From Zasmidium citrigriseum (Eukaryota; Ascomycota; Dothideomycetes; Mycosphaerellales; Mycosphaerellaceae): 64,000 nt of DNA. Positions within the stretch are counted from its first letter, which is position 1. Every line of letters starts with the position of its first letter. Shown piece after piece: positions 53,933 to 64,000 of the stretch. Below the pieces are notes generated by a model. That model was given only the letters and a program-made list of their open reading frames with translations, was not told the DNA's origin and ran no database searches. Where the stretch lies: positions 620,001 through 684,000 of the forward strand of contig NHNW01000006.1 of the NCBI GenBank assembly GCA_002786025.1, written 5' to 3'. The translations under genes were made by a program, and so were the position numbers.

Positions 53933-56185
53933 ATGGCATCAGAAGCACGCCATCAGCACCGACCCGATGCGTCCTTACCGGCACGCACGTCAATGCCCTC
54001 TGTGCGCCAGCAGCCAACTCCTGGCGCTGACGACGACCATCACAACACTATGAAACACGAGCACGGCCATGAGGAGCTCTGTCGCCATGATCACGAACAC
54101 GACGGAATGCTGAGGAACGAGTATCGCAGTCGAGAGGGGGACGAAGAGCAGAATATCTTCTCCCACGCTGGCGCCAAACACGCCGATATGACTGTCGCTC
54201 CTTTTCTCGCAGAGCACATTCCTATGCAATACAATCCCGTCGGCGGAGATCGTACCGCAGAGAAGAACAAGGAAATCGAGACCCCGAAGACGAACACCAA
54301 GTTCTGCTATCGCCACAGACCTGATCTCAAGTGCCGCCGACAGGCCAACGAACCGTCAATGGAGCAACTACAGAATCAGCTCTCCAGCCTTTCTCAGTCC
54401 GATCAACAAGCCATTTCCCACGTCTGGTCCCTCTTCTCAGCCGCCCCAGCCAAACACCGCAATCTCATGCTTCAAGGCATCCTCACTCAGTGCTGCTTTC
54501 CCCAGCTTTCGTTCATCTCCGCCAACATTCGCGACCTGATCAAGATCGACTTCTTGTCTGCTCTGCCGGCTGAGCTTGGCTTCAAGATCCTGTGCTACCT
54601 GGATACCACCTCTCTGTGCAAGGCCGCCCAAGTCAGCCAACGCTGGAGAAGTCTCGCTGATGATGATGTCGTGTGGCATAAGATGTGTGAGCAGCATATC
54701 GACAGGAAGTGCACAAAATGCGGCTGGGGCTTGCCTCTGCTAGAGCGAAAGAGATTGAGGACAGAGAAGAGACAGATACAGCTGCGGGCTACAGGAAGAG
54801 GCCTGAACGAATGGTCTCCGGATATCACACCAGTTCCGGAGGAGATGCCGCCGCCTGTAGTCTCCGAGCAAGCAGAGTCTAGCCGGGGTGCCGCACTCAA
54901 AAGACCCCTCGAAGGATCACAGTCTCCCGAAGCTGTCAAGCGACACTGTTCCGCATCCTCGCAGGAGTCAAACACCGCAAACGAGTCATACTTTGCACCT
55001 CGGAAGCGACCATGGAAAGACGTGTACAAAGACCGCTTCAAAGTTGGGACCGCTTGGAAGTACGGCCGCTGCTCTACCAAAGTCTTCAAGGGCCACACCA
55101 ATGGCGTCATGTGCCTGCAGTTCGACGATAACATCTTGATCACAGGTTCATATGACACCACCGCGAAGGTGTGGGATATCAACACTGGCGAGTGCATCCG
55201 CACCTTGACTGGTCATTCTCAGGGGATTAGGTGTCTCCAGTTCGACGACAAGAAGTTGATGACTGGAAGCCTGGATAGCCAATTGAAGCTCTGGAACTGG
55301 CGGACCGGCGAGTGTCTCAGGACGTTTCCTGCTCACGCTGATGGAATCATCTGTCTGAACTTTACGTCTCGCTACGTAGTCACTGGCTCGAAGGATAGGA
55401 CCATTCGAGTCTGGGACTCGGAGGAGAAACAGACATTCCAACTGCGTGGCCACGGAGATTGGGTGAATTCTGTCAAGATCCACGAGCCGTCACGAACGCT
55501 CTTCTCCGCCTCCGATGATCTGACTGTTCGACTTTGGGACCTCGACACCCACGAATGCATAAGAGTATTCGAGGGTCACGTCGGTCAAGTCCAGCAGCTT
55601 GTCCTTCTGCCAGCTGAGTTCGAGCTGGACGAAGAATCAATCACACCAGGCGATAAGGACGACGACGACAGCAGCGTAAGCTCTGTCACTATTGCACCCT
55701 CCCATCGGGATACATCCCACTGTGCTCCGCACCGAACGGATCCATTCTGGCCAAACGATTGTGAGAGACCCGCTCCACCACGATATATGTTGACTGGTGC
55801 CCTGGATTCAACCATTCGACTGTGGGATACTCATTTCAGGCCCCACAAGCGCGACCCAACATCACCGCCAATGGAGGGCTTTGAGATTCTCCCTACAGAC
55901 CCCCTTACCAATTCCCACACTCCTCGTGCCCAGGCTTGCATCCGCACCTTCTTCGGACATGTGGAGGGTATTTGGGCCCTAGCAGCCGATCACCTGCGCC
56001 TCATCTCTGGAAGCGAAGACCGCATGCTGAAAGTGTGGGATCCACGGACCGGCAAATGCGAGCGAACGTTCACCGGCCATCAAGGACCCGTGACGTGTGC
56101 ATGGCTGAGTGATAGCCGTGTAGCGAGTGGAAGTGAAGACTGCGAAGTACGGATGCTGTGCTTCGGGGACATCAACGACCACTGA
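53933..56185 (+). CDS. sconB: F-box/WD40 protein SconB (Met30-type), SCF substrate receptor
   Basis: A single exon of 750 residues from the ATG at 53933. The N terminus is His/Glu-rich and variable. The conserved family region begins with [17 protein letters not shown] and [20 protein letters not shown]. The F-box is at ~205-250 ([20 protein letters not shown] and [20 protein letters not shown]), followed by the Cys pair [14 protein letters not shown]. Seven WD40 repeats run from ~386 to the end (for example [60 protein letters not shown]). The fifth repeat carries a long acidic/Ser insertion. This is the sulfur-controller group (A. nidulans SconB, yeast Met30). It targets the sulfur regulator MetR/Cys3/Met4 for ubiquitin-dependent control when sulfur is ample. 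Confidence 0.94.
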   Translation: MASEARHQHRPDASLPARTSMPSVRQQPTPGADDDHHNTMKHEHGHEELCRHDHEHDGMLRNEYRSREGDEEQNIFSHAGAKHADMTVAPFLAEHIPMQYNPVGGDRTAEKNKEIETPKTNTKFCYRHRPDLKCRRQANEPSMEQLQNQLSSLSQSDQQAISHVWSLFSAAPAKHRNLMLQGILTQCCFPQLSFISANIRDLIKIDFLSALPAELGFKILCYLDTTSLCKAAQVSQRWRSLADDDVVWHKMCEQHIDRKCTKCGWGLPLLERKRLRTEKRQIQLRATGRGLNEWSPDITPVPEEMPPPVVSEQAESSRGAALKRPLEGSQSPEAVKRHCSASSQESNTANESYFAPRKRPWKDVYKDRFKVGTAWKYGRCSTKVFKGHTNGVMCLQFDDNILITGSYDTTAKVWDINTGECIRTLTGHSQGIRCLQFDDKKLMTGSLDSQLKLWNWRTGECLRTFPAHADGIICLNFTSRYVVTGSKDRTIRVWDSEEKQTFQLRGHGDWVNSVKIHEPSRTLFSASDDLTVRLWDLDTHECIRVFEGHVGQVQQLVLLPAEFELDEESITPGDKDDDDSSVSSVTIAPSHRDTSHCAPHRTDPFWPNDCERPAPPRYMLTGALDSTIRLWDTHFRPHKRDPTSPPMEGFEILPTDPLTNSHTPRAQACIRTFFGHVEGIWALAADHLRLISGSEDRMLKVWDPRTGKCERTFTGHQGPVTCAWLSDSRVASGSEDCEVRMLCFGDINDH

Positions 56186-56907
56186 GAATGAGTTTGATGT
56201 ATTTTGGAATAGCGAAGGATTTAGCGAAGGTGTTTTGGAATGGGAAGCGAAGGTTGCTTGTTGGGAGTGAGGGTTTCGGTTGTTTAAAGAGGTGTCTTCA
56301 AGTTTCGATACCCAGATAGTCCTACCAATCGCTTGGTGGAATTGATATGTGAATAATGATTCCATTACCCAGGTTTTCAATGCTGGATACTGCATCTGAT
56401 CCTGTGATGGCACGACTGCATGAGAAGGATCACCAACCACGCCGATCCAACCACGTCCTCAACCACTTCTTCCTTTCCTCCGACCTTCGAAGCTCCTACA
56501 TCTTTCTCTATCTTACAATCTCGCCGGCTTCGCCCTGCCGTTGACACAATATTTCCGCCCGCCAATCGACCTTGATAGCTTATCTCAGTATCATAATAGC
56601 GCGTCCACGTTCCAGAAGATCCGATGCACCTCCATGTACCGTCTCGAGCTTGACGGGTGGTATGGGCGAATTGCAGCTCCTCCCGCGGCGTGCGGCTCAG
56701 AGCTTGGGTGAGCTCTATAGCTACGTCTTTGCGCCTCGTGGTCTGAGTTGAGGCGATGTGATGTGAGGCGTGCTTTTTTGGAGGTGGAGGAGATGATGAT
56801 ATGGTTGTGCGTGAGGAGTGGTGAGCTTGATATAGGTAGGCAGTTAGGTGTATCTCTAAACAGCTCTATCTTTCCCTTGCTCTCCTTCGTTGGTGAACGT
56901 AGAAAAG
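56186..56907. other. Intergenic region between sconB and amino-acid transporter
   Basis: About 720 bp containing the sconB 3' UTR and the transporter promoter. The antisense frames here lack protein features. Confidence 0.35.
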
Positions 56908-58647
56908 ATGAGTGACGAAGACCGACACCACGGCTTCCTGGGTTTCGCCCGCTCCCTCCGTCGAGCCTCACAGTTCGCCAACCCTCGTCCCAAGCTCCGC
57001 AGAATCTTCCTCGCTCGCGATGAAGAATCTGATATCGACGAAACCCATCGTCATCTTCCCGGACAAGATCATAGCAACCCCCACGATGAAGCCACACCAC
57101 TTCTCAACGACGACATCGCCGTCGAAAGCGACGCCGAAGCAGACTTCGCGCCTTTGCGTTCGAAACTCACGCCCAAAGCCCTCTCTCGAGTCGAAGCCAT
57201 GCAGCAGAAACGAGACGAGACGCGCGCTCAGATGAAAGGCGATGAAAGGGAGCCTTTGCTCATTACGAAAGTCCAACGGGATGATGGAACGGAGGCGGAG
57301 GTGATTATTGGACAGAGTACCCTTCCACAGACCATTTTCAACAGCGCGAATGTGCTTATTGGTGTTGGGCTCTTGTCTTTGCCGTTGGGCATTCGGTATG
57401 CGGGATGGGTTATAGGTATGATTGGGTTGCTGGCTTCGGCGTGGGTGACGAAGTATACGGCGGGTCTGTTGGCGAAGTGTCTTGACGTGGGTTTGTTTTT
57501 GGAGGGCAGTCTGAGTAGGCGCTGACAATGTGCAGGTGGACAGCTCCCTGGCCAATTTCGGGGACATTGCGTACGTTGGTTTCGGTGAAAGAGGTAGACT
57601 GGTTACGAGTATTCTCATCGGTCTTGAGCTGCTAATGACACTCGTGGGACTCATCATCTTATTCGCGGATACCCTCAAGTCGATGATCGATGGGCAGAGT
57701 GATCTGGTTTGGAAGTGCATTTGCGGGATCATTCTGCTTCCTCTCAACTTTCTGCCTCTCCGTTGGCTCGGATATACAAGTTTCCTGGGCATCTTCTGCA
57801 GCATCGGCATCATTCTTGTGGCCTTCGTTATGGGCTTCGTCAATTCGCACTCGCCTGGTTCGCTCAGGGAGGTCGCCGTGACGAATGCCTTTCCGGAGAA
57901 TTGGAGGGCTCTTCCATTGAGCTTTGGTTTGATCATGGCTCTGTGGACAGGACACAGCGTCTTCCCCAATATATATCGAGATATGAGGCATCCGCCGAAC
58001 TATGCAACTGGACTGAGATACACCTTCGGCTTCGTGACCTGCGTTGACATCGCCATGGCCGTCTGCGGATACTTGCTCTATGGCAGTGGGGCTCGAGATG
58101 AGTTGAGCACGAACATGATCCTCACACCTGCGTATCCTTACGCTGTGAAGATCTTCGTGCTGGTGTTGATCTCGATAGTTTTGTTGACCAAGTTCCCACT
58201 GCAGTGAGTCCCCCATCTCAAGTAGTTTTGGTCGACACTGAAAACGGTCGCAGGAGTTCGCCAATCACTTCAATGCTAGAAGTCTTCACCGGCATCGACG
58301 AGCGAGCGAAACACCTCAAACCGAATCGCTTCAATCAATCAAAGTTTCTCACTCGGGTTTTGAGGATCTTCTTTCGAATTCTGGTACCGATTGTGACGAC
58401 AGCAATCGCCATTGCGATTCCAAGTTTCGAGCTCATATCAGCATTGATGGGTGGCTTCTTCGGGTATTTGATCTGCATCGTCATTCCCATAGCCTTCCAT
58501 CTGAAGATGTTCAGATCTCAGATGAGCAAGCGGCAGCTAGTCCTCGACTGGACGATGATCGTCGTATCAGTAGTCCTTGGTGTCGTTGGAACTGTCTGGG
58601 AATTCTCGCCGAGGGAATGGATCGGAGTCGATGCGGTTGACAGTTGA
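56908..58647 (+). CDS. Vacuolar amino-acid transporter, AVT/Aa_trans family
   Basis: Exons 56908..57486, 57536..58203 and 58254..58647 (introns of 49 and 50 nt) encode 546 residues. A ~140-residue hydrophilic N-terminal region (DEATPLLNDD, DEREPLLITK; two dileucine-like signals preceded by acids) precedes the membrane part, which starts with GQSTLPQTIFNSANVLIGVG then LLSLPLGIRYAGWVIG, the hallmark first span of Aa_trans proteins. About 10-11 spans follow, including GHSVFPNIYRDMRHP, PAYPYAVKIFVLVLIS and the final VLDWTMIVVSVVLGVVGTVW. This matches yeast Avt1-like proteins that exchange H+ for neutral amino acids at the vacuole. The dileucine motifs agree with sorting to the vacuole. The start is the first ATG in an A-rich context. 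Its stop is 26 bp from the stop of the convergent decarboxylase. Confidence 0.9.
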
Positions 58648-58673
58648 CGCCGTGTATTACATGTCTATCTTCT

Positions 58674-60338
58674 TCACTTCCTGTGCTTGGCAAGAACTTC
58701 TTCTGTCGTCGAAACAAGCTCATCGAAGGCCTGTCGTATGTATTTCTCTTCCGCGAGAGGGTTCGCTGATACAACCCGGATGGCGTACACTCCTCCGACT
58801 ACCGAGGAAGTGAGGAAGAACTCTTTCCGTTCGTCGATGAGCGTGTAGACCTCCTTGGTGACCTCGTTGGCTGCTTTGAGGTCTTCGTCGCTCGTCTTTG
58901 GAACGACTGCCACATGGCTGTCCTGGTCGGGACGTGGGTCGCTGCCACCACGGCCACCGCTGATTTGAAGATTCTTCCATGTGTGTGGGTTGACAGTCAG
59001 CACTGTCAGCGCGAACACAGGGGGTGAGAGGATGCTGAAGAGGTCGCTCCTCGATCGCACCAAGTCTGCAAAGAGGTTTCCAAGATTGATGTGGTGGCGG
59101 ATGTGTTCTTGCAGTCCGCTCACACCCCATGTCCTGATCACGAACCAGATCTTCAAAGCTCGGAAGCGGCGACCAAGAGGAATCTGCCAGTCTCTGTAGT
59201 CAGTAACGAGACCGCTGTCCGTGAATTCGTTCTTCAGGTATGATGGTGTGATGCTCAATGCGGCCGTGAGATCTCGTCGATTTCGCACGTAGAGACAGGA
59301 TGCATCGAAGTTGGTGAGCAGCCATTTGTGCATGTTGAAGTTGAATGAATCGACAAAGGCGATCTGCTTGGAGAGGTGTTGGTACTCTGGAAGGACGAGC
59401 GCTGCACCGGCGTACGCTGCATCGACGTGGATCCAGATGTCGGGGAAGTCCTTTGCGACTTGCTCGATCTCCTCGAAGTCGTCCACAGCACAGGTACCGG
59501 TTGCACCGATACTGACTGTCAGATAGTAGGGGTGCAAGCCTTTCGACTCTAGCTCTTCAATCTTCTTGCGCAGGTCTGCGCCTTTCAGAGCGTATGCATC
59601 CTCATGGCGAGTCGATATGCTCCTGAAGCGAGTACCAGCAATATTCGCCGCCTTCTGGCTAGAAGAGTGTGCTTGGTCCGAAGCCAAGGCAACCAACTTG
59701 CACCTCAGCTCACAAGACCGATCCTCAATCTCCTCAGGATCTTTCAATCCCTCCCGCTCGATCTGCCGGCGAACGAATCGTTCCCGTGCAGCAATCATGA
59801 CAGTGACAATGGCCTCCGAAGCCGAGCCCTGAATCACACCACCGCCAGTCCCCTTCGAATGAAACGTCGCAGGCAAAGCAAGAATCTGCGCCATCCAATC
59901 CAGCACAACAGTCTCCAGCTCCGTCACGACAGGCGAGCAAATCCAATTAAAAGCAGGCGCCGTCAAAGCCGCACTCCACATCTCACCCAAAATCCCCGGA
60001 TACGTGCTTGATGCCGAGAAGAAGGCCATGAATTTTGGATGTTGCCAGTGCGTGACGCCGGGCATGATTTTGCTCTCGATGTCTTTCTCGATGGACTTCC
60101 ATTCTTCGCCTTGCTGCGGTGGCGAGTCTGGGAGGAGTTTGGCCAGGTAGCCGGGTCCAATGGATGGGAGGACTGGTCGAGAGGGGAGGTTGGTATAATA
60201 TTGCTCGATCTCGTTGATGACGGAGCTGGCGGATTCTTTGAATTGCTCGCCGGTCATGCCCAAGGGTGGGATGGTTCTGTTGTCGATCTTGGATGTGGAG
60301 GGCTCTGAGTGGCCATTGGCGTTTAAGTGGTTCGTCAT
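58674..60338 (-). CDS. Aromatic-L-amino-acid decarboxylase-like PLP enzyme
   Basis: A single 554-codon exon. Group II decarboxylase motifs are in order: ESASSVINEIEQYY, VLPSIGPGYLAKLLPDSPP, VTHWQHPKFMAFFSASSTYP, FNWICSPVVTELETVVLDWM, the phosphate-binding GGGVIQGSASEAIVTVMIAA, YLTVSIGATGTCAVDDFEEI, WIHVDAAYAGAALVLPEYQ and the Schiff-base lysine in NFNMHKWLLTNFD (Lys338). LKIWFVIRTWG and GLQEHIRHH are also typical. Such enzymes decarboxylate tyrosine, tryptophan, DOPA or phenylalanine to amines. Related fungal enzymes include variants acting as aldehyde synthases. Cytosolic, with no targeting signal. The substrate cannot be fixed. Confidence 0.92.
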   Translation of the reverse strand: MTNHLNANGHSEPSTSKIDNRTIPPLGMTGEQFKESASSVINEIEQYYTNLPSRPVLPSIGPGYLAKLLPDSPPQQGEEWKSIEKDIESKIMPGVTHWQHPKFMAFFSASSTYPGILGEMWSAALTAPAFNWICSPVVTELETVVLDWMAQILALPATFHSKGTGGGVIQGSASEAIVTVMIAARERFVRRQIEREGLKDPEEIEDRSCELRCKLVALASDQAHSSSQKAANIAGTRFRSISTRHEDAYALKGADLRKKIEELESKGLHPYYLTVSIGATGTCAVDDFEEIEQVAKDFPDIWIHVDAAYAGAALVLPEYQHLSKQIAFVDSFNFNMHKWLLTNFDASCLYVRNRRDLTAALSITPSYLKNEFTDSGLVTDYRDWQIPLGRRFRALKIWFVIRTWGVSGLQEHIRHHINLGNLFADLVRSRSDLFSILSPPVFALTVLTVNPHTWKNLQISGGRGGSDPRPDQDSHVAVVPKTSDEDLKAANEVTKEVYTLIDERKEFFLTSSVVGGVYAIRVVSANPLAEEKYIRQAFDELVSTTEEVLAKHRK

Positions 60339-60803
60339 GGTGTCTAGTAGGGTGACTATATGTTGCTACAGCAAAAGAAAGTGTGATGGAGAGTGATGGA
60401 AGAGAACAGGAAATATATGGGCGATGAGGTGTGAGCAGGTGAGGTCCAGCGGAAGCGGATTTGCTCCGCGCGCAAAACTTCCTCGTTGACCACCACTTCA
60501 TCGAACCTAGCCTGCCGCCCTTTGAAGTACATCGGGACCGCAGATAGCAGATCAGACTCATGAGGAACTTTTCGCGAGACAACTCGATTTTCTTGACAGT
60601 TGGCAAATTGGTAAGAAATGGCATGAATTTAGCGGGCTTTCGCAAGACCACGTTCTCCATCGATTACATTCTACTACGACTCGCTCTTAAACGCTATACC
60701 AAAGTAGCGGCATACGGATAGCCCCAGGCTCCAGAGTACTGCCGAGCCAACCTGGCTGACCTCCTACATAACGACTTCTGCAACAAGATGCCGCCTTCCC
60801 CAT
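60339..60803. other. Intergenic region
   Basis: About 465 bp with the promoter of the leftward decarboxylase gene and the 3' flank of the next leftward gene. No other feature is seen. Confidence 0.3.
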
Positions 60804-61970
60804 CTACCAATCGCCCAGCTTGCGATGTCGTCCTTTGCCCAAGTTTGACCGTCGAGGCATTCCAGCCCTCCGCTCTTTGAGCTTTCTGCGATCGCCTTCT
60901 CGCTTCGTACGAAGTCTTGGAATACGGTAACGATTTTCCTCTTGTGCCCTTCGTGGCAAGGTCTGACCAGCAAAGTTCGGCGGCTTGGTCCCAGTCTCTA
61001 CAATGAAGCTGACTTCTGGGGACTTGTCTGAGTGATCTGAAAAGTATGGTCGCGAGCTTGCGTACGGCTTCTGCCCGAGAAGACGCTGTATGCTGTGGAA
61101 TTGTGTCGTGGAACGGGTTAGTACTTCTTGGGAGAATAGTCGAGAGTTCTTGATTCCGTGAATATGCTCTGTGGCTTTTCGAAGCTGCTCTCGGTTCTGT
61201 TCGCGTTGCTCGGGAGATGTTACTACCAAGGGTGCATCTGAACAGTCAGCCAGGGCTGCATCCTCGAGGTCTTGGGAGACAGCAGCTGCTTGTTGAACGG
61301 CTTGTGAAGCTTGCTCGAGCTCGCCGCTCATCTGTTGCGACAGCTCGGAAGGGTTGAGGCGTGGTGATCTGTCGACATTCGTCGAGGCAGAGTTGGCGCT
61401 AGACGACTGCTGCGCAATTTGTGACGTGCTGTCAAAGTACTGCGTCTCTGCTTGTGGCTGCTCTTCGCCCGAGCCTTCGTTGCGATTGAGTGTGTTCCAT
61501 TCGCCAACGTGAGACACAGAAGGTGTTTCGGTGTGAGTCGAGCTTTCGCCATGGCATTCTGAAACTGGATGAGAAAGAGCACTTTTCCGAGAGCTGCCAG
61601 CCCCGTCTCTCTCGCCGGCATCCAAGGTTTCATCCGAGGCGGTACCTATGGGAAGCGTCAGGCCTCCGTTTGGACCGTGAATACCAGCGACCCCAGAGCC
61701 AGGCTCGTTACCGGAAGAGCAAATTGGAGTAGAAGTTGCCTCATCTTGTAGCACCGCTTCGTGAGAGTCAGATCGCTTCAGCTTCTTGACTGGCTTTGGC
61801 TCGAGGGCCGGCGAATGCTGCCTTTTGACGGCCTGGGTTGAGCATCCATACTTCTCATCGACCCGTATCGTTTCCAGTTGAGCATTTCTGGTAGAGGTGT
61901 GGACTTGTATCTCTTGAGACGTCCTGGGATTGTCATGACCCCTTTGTATCTTGGACCCACCGTTACCCAT
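60804..61970 (-). CDS. Disordered hypothetical protein with myristoylation-like N terminus
   Basis: A single 388-codon exon from the ATG at 61970. It starts MGNGGSK, matching the N-myristoylation pattern M-G-x-x-x-S followed by a basic residue, which would place it on membranes. The middle is Ser/Gln/Glu/Asn-rich and low-complexity (for example LEQASQAVQQAAAVSQDLED). A more ordered segment (QREQNREQLRKATEHIHGIK) follows, and the C terminus is very basic (RRAQEENRYRIPRLRTKREG ... RKLKERRAGMPRRSN). A KRQHSP and PKPVKKLKR stretch near residue 50-66 could serve as a nuclear signal, which conflicts with the membrane idea. No family is recognised. The consistent composition and ATG support a real gene. 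Confidence 0.55.
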   Translation of the reverse strand: MGNGGSKIQRGHDNPRTSQEIQVHTSTRNAQLETIRVDEKYGCSTQAVKRQHSPALEPKPVKKLKRSDSHEAVLQDEATSTPICSSGNEPGSGVAGIHGPNGGLTLPIGTASDETLDAGERDGAGSSRKSALSHPVSECHGESSTHTETPSVSHVGEWNTLNRNEGSGEEQPQAETQYFDSTSQIAQQSSSANSASTNVDRSPRLNPSELSQQMSGELEQASQAVQQAAAVSQDLEDAALADCSDAPLVVTSPEQREQNREQLRKATEHIHGIKNSRLFSQEVLTRSTTQFHSIQRLLGQKPYASSRPYFSDHSDKSPEVSFIVETGTKPPNFAGQTLPRRAQEENRYRIPRLRTKREGDRRKLKERRAGMPRRSNLGKGRHRKLGDW

Positions 61971-62680
61971 TATGAAGGCTCTTGGTTACTTTGTTGTGAC
62001 GAGCACTGTTAGGGATCAAGTATGCACCGAAGGGTTACCTGCGATCAAGTTATAGTCGAAGAGAGAAGCTAACTCGAGTGTTACCTGTGTTATCTATGTC
62101 TTGATGCTCTTTGTTCGCGCCATTCACGAGAGCCTTGTGACTCGCTGTCTCCGTGGGTCATCTTGAGGAGAGCGTTCAGAACTCGTCAAACCGAATACAT
62201 TGGGAGAGTCAAGTCTCAGTCGGTAGGAGGACAACGCCCATGGCGGTCTGATCGTGGATTACATCTCAGACAGTTTCGGCTTCGTCAAATCTGCGCCGTA
62301 CGAGCTCAATCCAACAAGTCTTCATTGGGTCAACGGTTTCCAGTCACGCCGGAGACACGTAGAAATGTCTGATTTGACTTCTGTTCTTCTGAAAGAGTCC
62401 GGGGATGTCGACAGCTGGCCATACGTGGAACTGCAAGTCAGCGAGGGTGCCAAAATCCTTAGTGACTGGTGGATGATACTAAGAAGTTTGTACGCAGTTG
62501 AGTGTAGAAAGCAGAAAAGAGTCGACAAGGAGGAAGAAGTACTCGAATTCTGTCCCAACCCGCCCTCCAGTCCTCCGTTGCGGAGACCCTACGCCAAGCC
62601 GGAGGTCAACTTCAAGACAACGACCTCCCTCCATTCCCATCTATCCTACCGCCCCATTATTACCCTCCCACACCGCTACG
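61971..62680. promoter_or_regulatory. Divergent intergenic region upstream of bS16m
   Basis: About 710 bp between the leftward disordered-protein gene and the rightward ribosomal-protein gene. It is CT-rich just before the bS16m ATG (about 62610..62675). A long frame that overlaps the bS16m start is out of frame with it and is not supported. Confidence 0.35.
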
Positions 62681-63220
62681 ATGGTCCTCAAACTCCGCCT
62701 CGCCCGCGTCTCCACCCCGGGCGGCGCCAAACGGCACTCCCCCTTCTACAACATCGTCCTCGCCCAAGCGCGCACCGCCCGCGACTCCAAACCGATGGAA
62801 GTCCTAGGGACCTACGACCCGATCCCCAAACTCCCCGTCGGCGCGGAACCCGGGAGCAGGAAAGTGAAAGATATCAAGGTGGATGTGAGTCGGGCGAAGT
62901 ATTGGTTGGGCGTGGGCGCGCAGCCGAGTGATACGGTTTGGAGGTTGTTGAGTATGGTGAGTTGTGACTGAGTTACGTGGTGGGGGAGAGTGTGGGTGGG
63001 TGCTGATTTGAGGGTGTGGTAGATTGGATTGTTGGAGCCGAAGTATTTGCCGCAGGGACCGCAGACATTGAAGAGTGTGAGGTTTCCTACGCATGTTCCG
63101 AGGGAGAAGAAGGGTGGGAGTGGACGTGTTATGGAGAAGATTGAGAAAGAGGTGCAGGCTGGGAGGTTACGGGATGGGGCGAATGCTGGGACAACTAGTC
63201 CGCAGGATCCAAATGCTTGA
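62681..63220 (+). CDS. mrps16: Mitochondrial small ribosomal subunit protein bS16m
   Basis: Exons 62681..62956 and 63023..63220 with a 66-nt intron (GTGAGT...GGTAG, phase 0) encode 157 residues. The N terminus MVLKLRLARVSTPGGAKRHSPFYNIVLAQ, split by its features as VLKLRLAR and PFYNIV, is the bS16 signature. It continues with DSKPMEVLGTYDPIP, VKDIKVDVSRAKYWLGVGAQ and PSDTVWRLLSM|IGLLEPKY across the intron. The basic C-terminal tail (VPREKKGGSGRVMEKIEKEV) is a fungal mitochondrial extension. It would bind 16S-like rRNA in the mitoribosome small subunit. No cleavable presequence is apparent, as in other bS16m proteins, whose basic N terminus directs import. Confidence 0.9.
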
Positions 63221-64000
63221 TAAAAGAGGCAGTGAAAAGTTTGGTGGAATGCGCAAAAAGCCATCCAGGAGATGAAGACTCAAGGATCGCATATACAGAA
63301 ATTCGCCTGCTGAAGCAGGTTGGAGGCACGCCGATACTCAAGACCGCAAGCAGAGCATCTAGCAAGATGATGCCAGTCATGCGGGCGGAACATCGACGTC
63401 TTGAATGGGTGAAGTGCCGCGAGGGCCTGGAAGAGGCTGTATGATAGAGATTTTGCGCAAATACCCAAGAGTGCAAGTGTATAGTACAACATGGCCAGAT
63501 GATCACTACAATGCTAGTAAGCAAATCCAAGTGGTGTACATCAACTTACTCTTGCTCTTCTATAGGATGAGAGGAAACAGAGTAAGACAACCTCAATTGA
63601 AAAGGAGCGAGCTGATCAAGCAATCAAGGCGATGTGGGAAGCTACGAAGAAGTACGACATCACTCGTGCGGATGGGATTGGGCGAACACTGCGGAAATTT
63701 GCTTTTCTCCAATACTTGCTCAACTTCTGTGGGATCCTGGCCTATACTGAGCTGTCTGAGCTATGTCAACGGCCTGGAGGTCTCTATCTGCATGCTTTCT
63801 GCACAAGTGGTAAAGGCTTCGTGCACCTTCTGCTCCCTCATCATTCAGACAAACTGCCTCGTCAAGTACCTTCTGAAGCCCTTGTTATTCAATGACCACT
63901 GACCAGTCCGCGCCCCTTCAGGCGTGAATATAGGCGCGAGCTCGAATTTCTCCCATCTCGCATCACTTCCGCCAGCTATCACGTAAATTATAGCACCGTC
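63221..64000. other. Right-edge region with coding-like fragments
   Basis: Two plus-strand frames look partly coding: one at ~63217..63444 (helical, RIAYTEIRLLKQVGG) with no ATG start, and one at ~63570..63895 that follows a plausible acceptor (TTCTATAG at ~63565) and reads EKERADQAIKAMWEATKKYD. I could not join them with consistent phases, so I do not call a gene. A gene extending past the window is possible. Confidence 0.25.

Noticed and set aside
56968..57969. 333-codon minus-strand frame
   Set aside because: Antisense shadow of the spliced AVT transporter, whose frame, motifs and introns are clear.
62254..62931. 225-codon plus frame overlapping the bS16m start
   Set aside because: Out of frame with bS16m, which has a clear signature. 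The overlapping part is Pro/Arg shadow sequence.
1..64000. CRISPR array, bacterial operon, integrated virus or intact transposon
   Set aside because: No regular direct repeats with spacers, no transposase, reverse transcriptase or viral protein was seen. The genes are spliced and eukaryotic.

Overview
The window is a stretch of nuclear genome from a filamentous ascomycete (Pezizomycotina). The genes carry short 45-80 nt GT-AG introns, the spacing is compact, both strands are coded, and the protein set is typical: a Zn2Cys6 regulator, SconB, Atg17, a cerevisin-type protease, pectin lyase and MFS transporters. I infer a plant- or litter-associated Dothideomycete, possibly Mycosphaerellales, but that placement is a guess from protein flavour and not a measurement. 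There are no bacterial operons, CRISPR arrays or rRNA genes, and I found no convincing tRNA or intact transposon.

Layout. 0-3.1 kb: the 3' end of an unknown gene, a 2H phosphoesterase (LigT-like) gene and a Zn2Cys6 transcription factor. 3.1-10 kb: gene-poor DNA with one uncertain gene and coding-like scraps. 10-22.7 kb: a metabolic block with an SDR, an isocitrate-lyase/PEP-mutase superfamily enzyme, a seven-exon ADP-ribosylglycohydrolase with a large extra C-terminal domain, a divergently placed HSL-type alpha/beta hydrolase, an eight-exon maltose-permease-like sugar transporter and a DUF4743-Nudix hydrolase. 24-31 kb: a nine-exon ACS-family transporter, a small DUF3253-like protein and a secreted pectin lyase followed by a striking 50-bp-arm inverted repeat. 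31-41 kb: a coiled-coil protein with a possible SUMO-interacting motif, a METTL21-type methyltransferase and a 2,531-residue intronless BEACH-WD40 protein. 42-51 kb: cerevisin-like protease, a small secreted protein with a GC-AG intron, a conserved protein with a presequence, a nitroreductase and a large disordered protein with an in-frame TAG at a probable intron. 51.7-63 kb: core cell biology, with Atg17, the F-box/WD40 protein SconB, an AVT-type vacuolar amino-acid transporter, an aromatic-amino-acid-decarboxylase-like enzyme, a disordered protein with a myristoylation-like N terminus and mitochondrial ribosomal protein bS16m.

How they fit. Atg17 (autophagy initiation), the cerevisin-like vacuolar protease, the AVT transporter (amino-acid movement across the vacuole membrane) and the BEACH protein (membrane traffic) all touch the vacuole, although they are not one cluster. 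SconB is the substrate receptor of the SCF ligase that represses sulfur uptake. Pectin lyase, the two transporters and the small secreted protein fit a saprotroph or plant associate. I see no secondary-metabolite cluster because no PKS, NRPS or terpene synthase is present.

Exon boundaries were read by eye from splice consensus and frame continuity. Multi-exon models whose phases all close are the most reliable. Starts were placed at real ATG codons.
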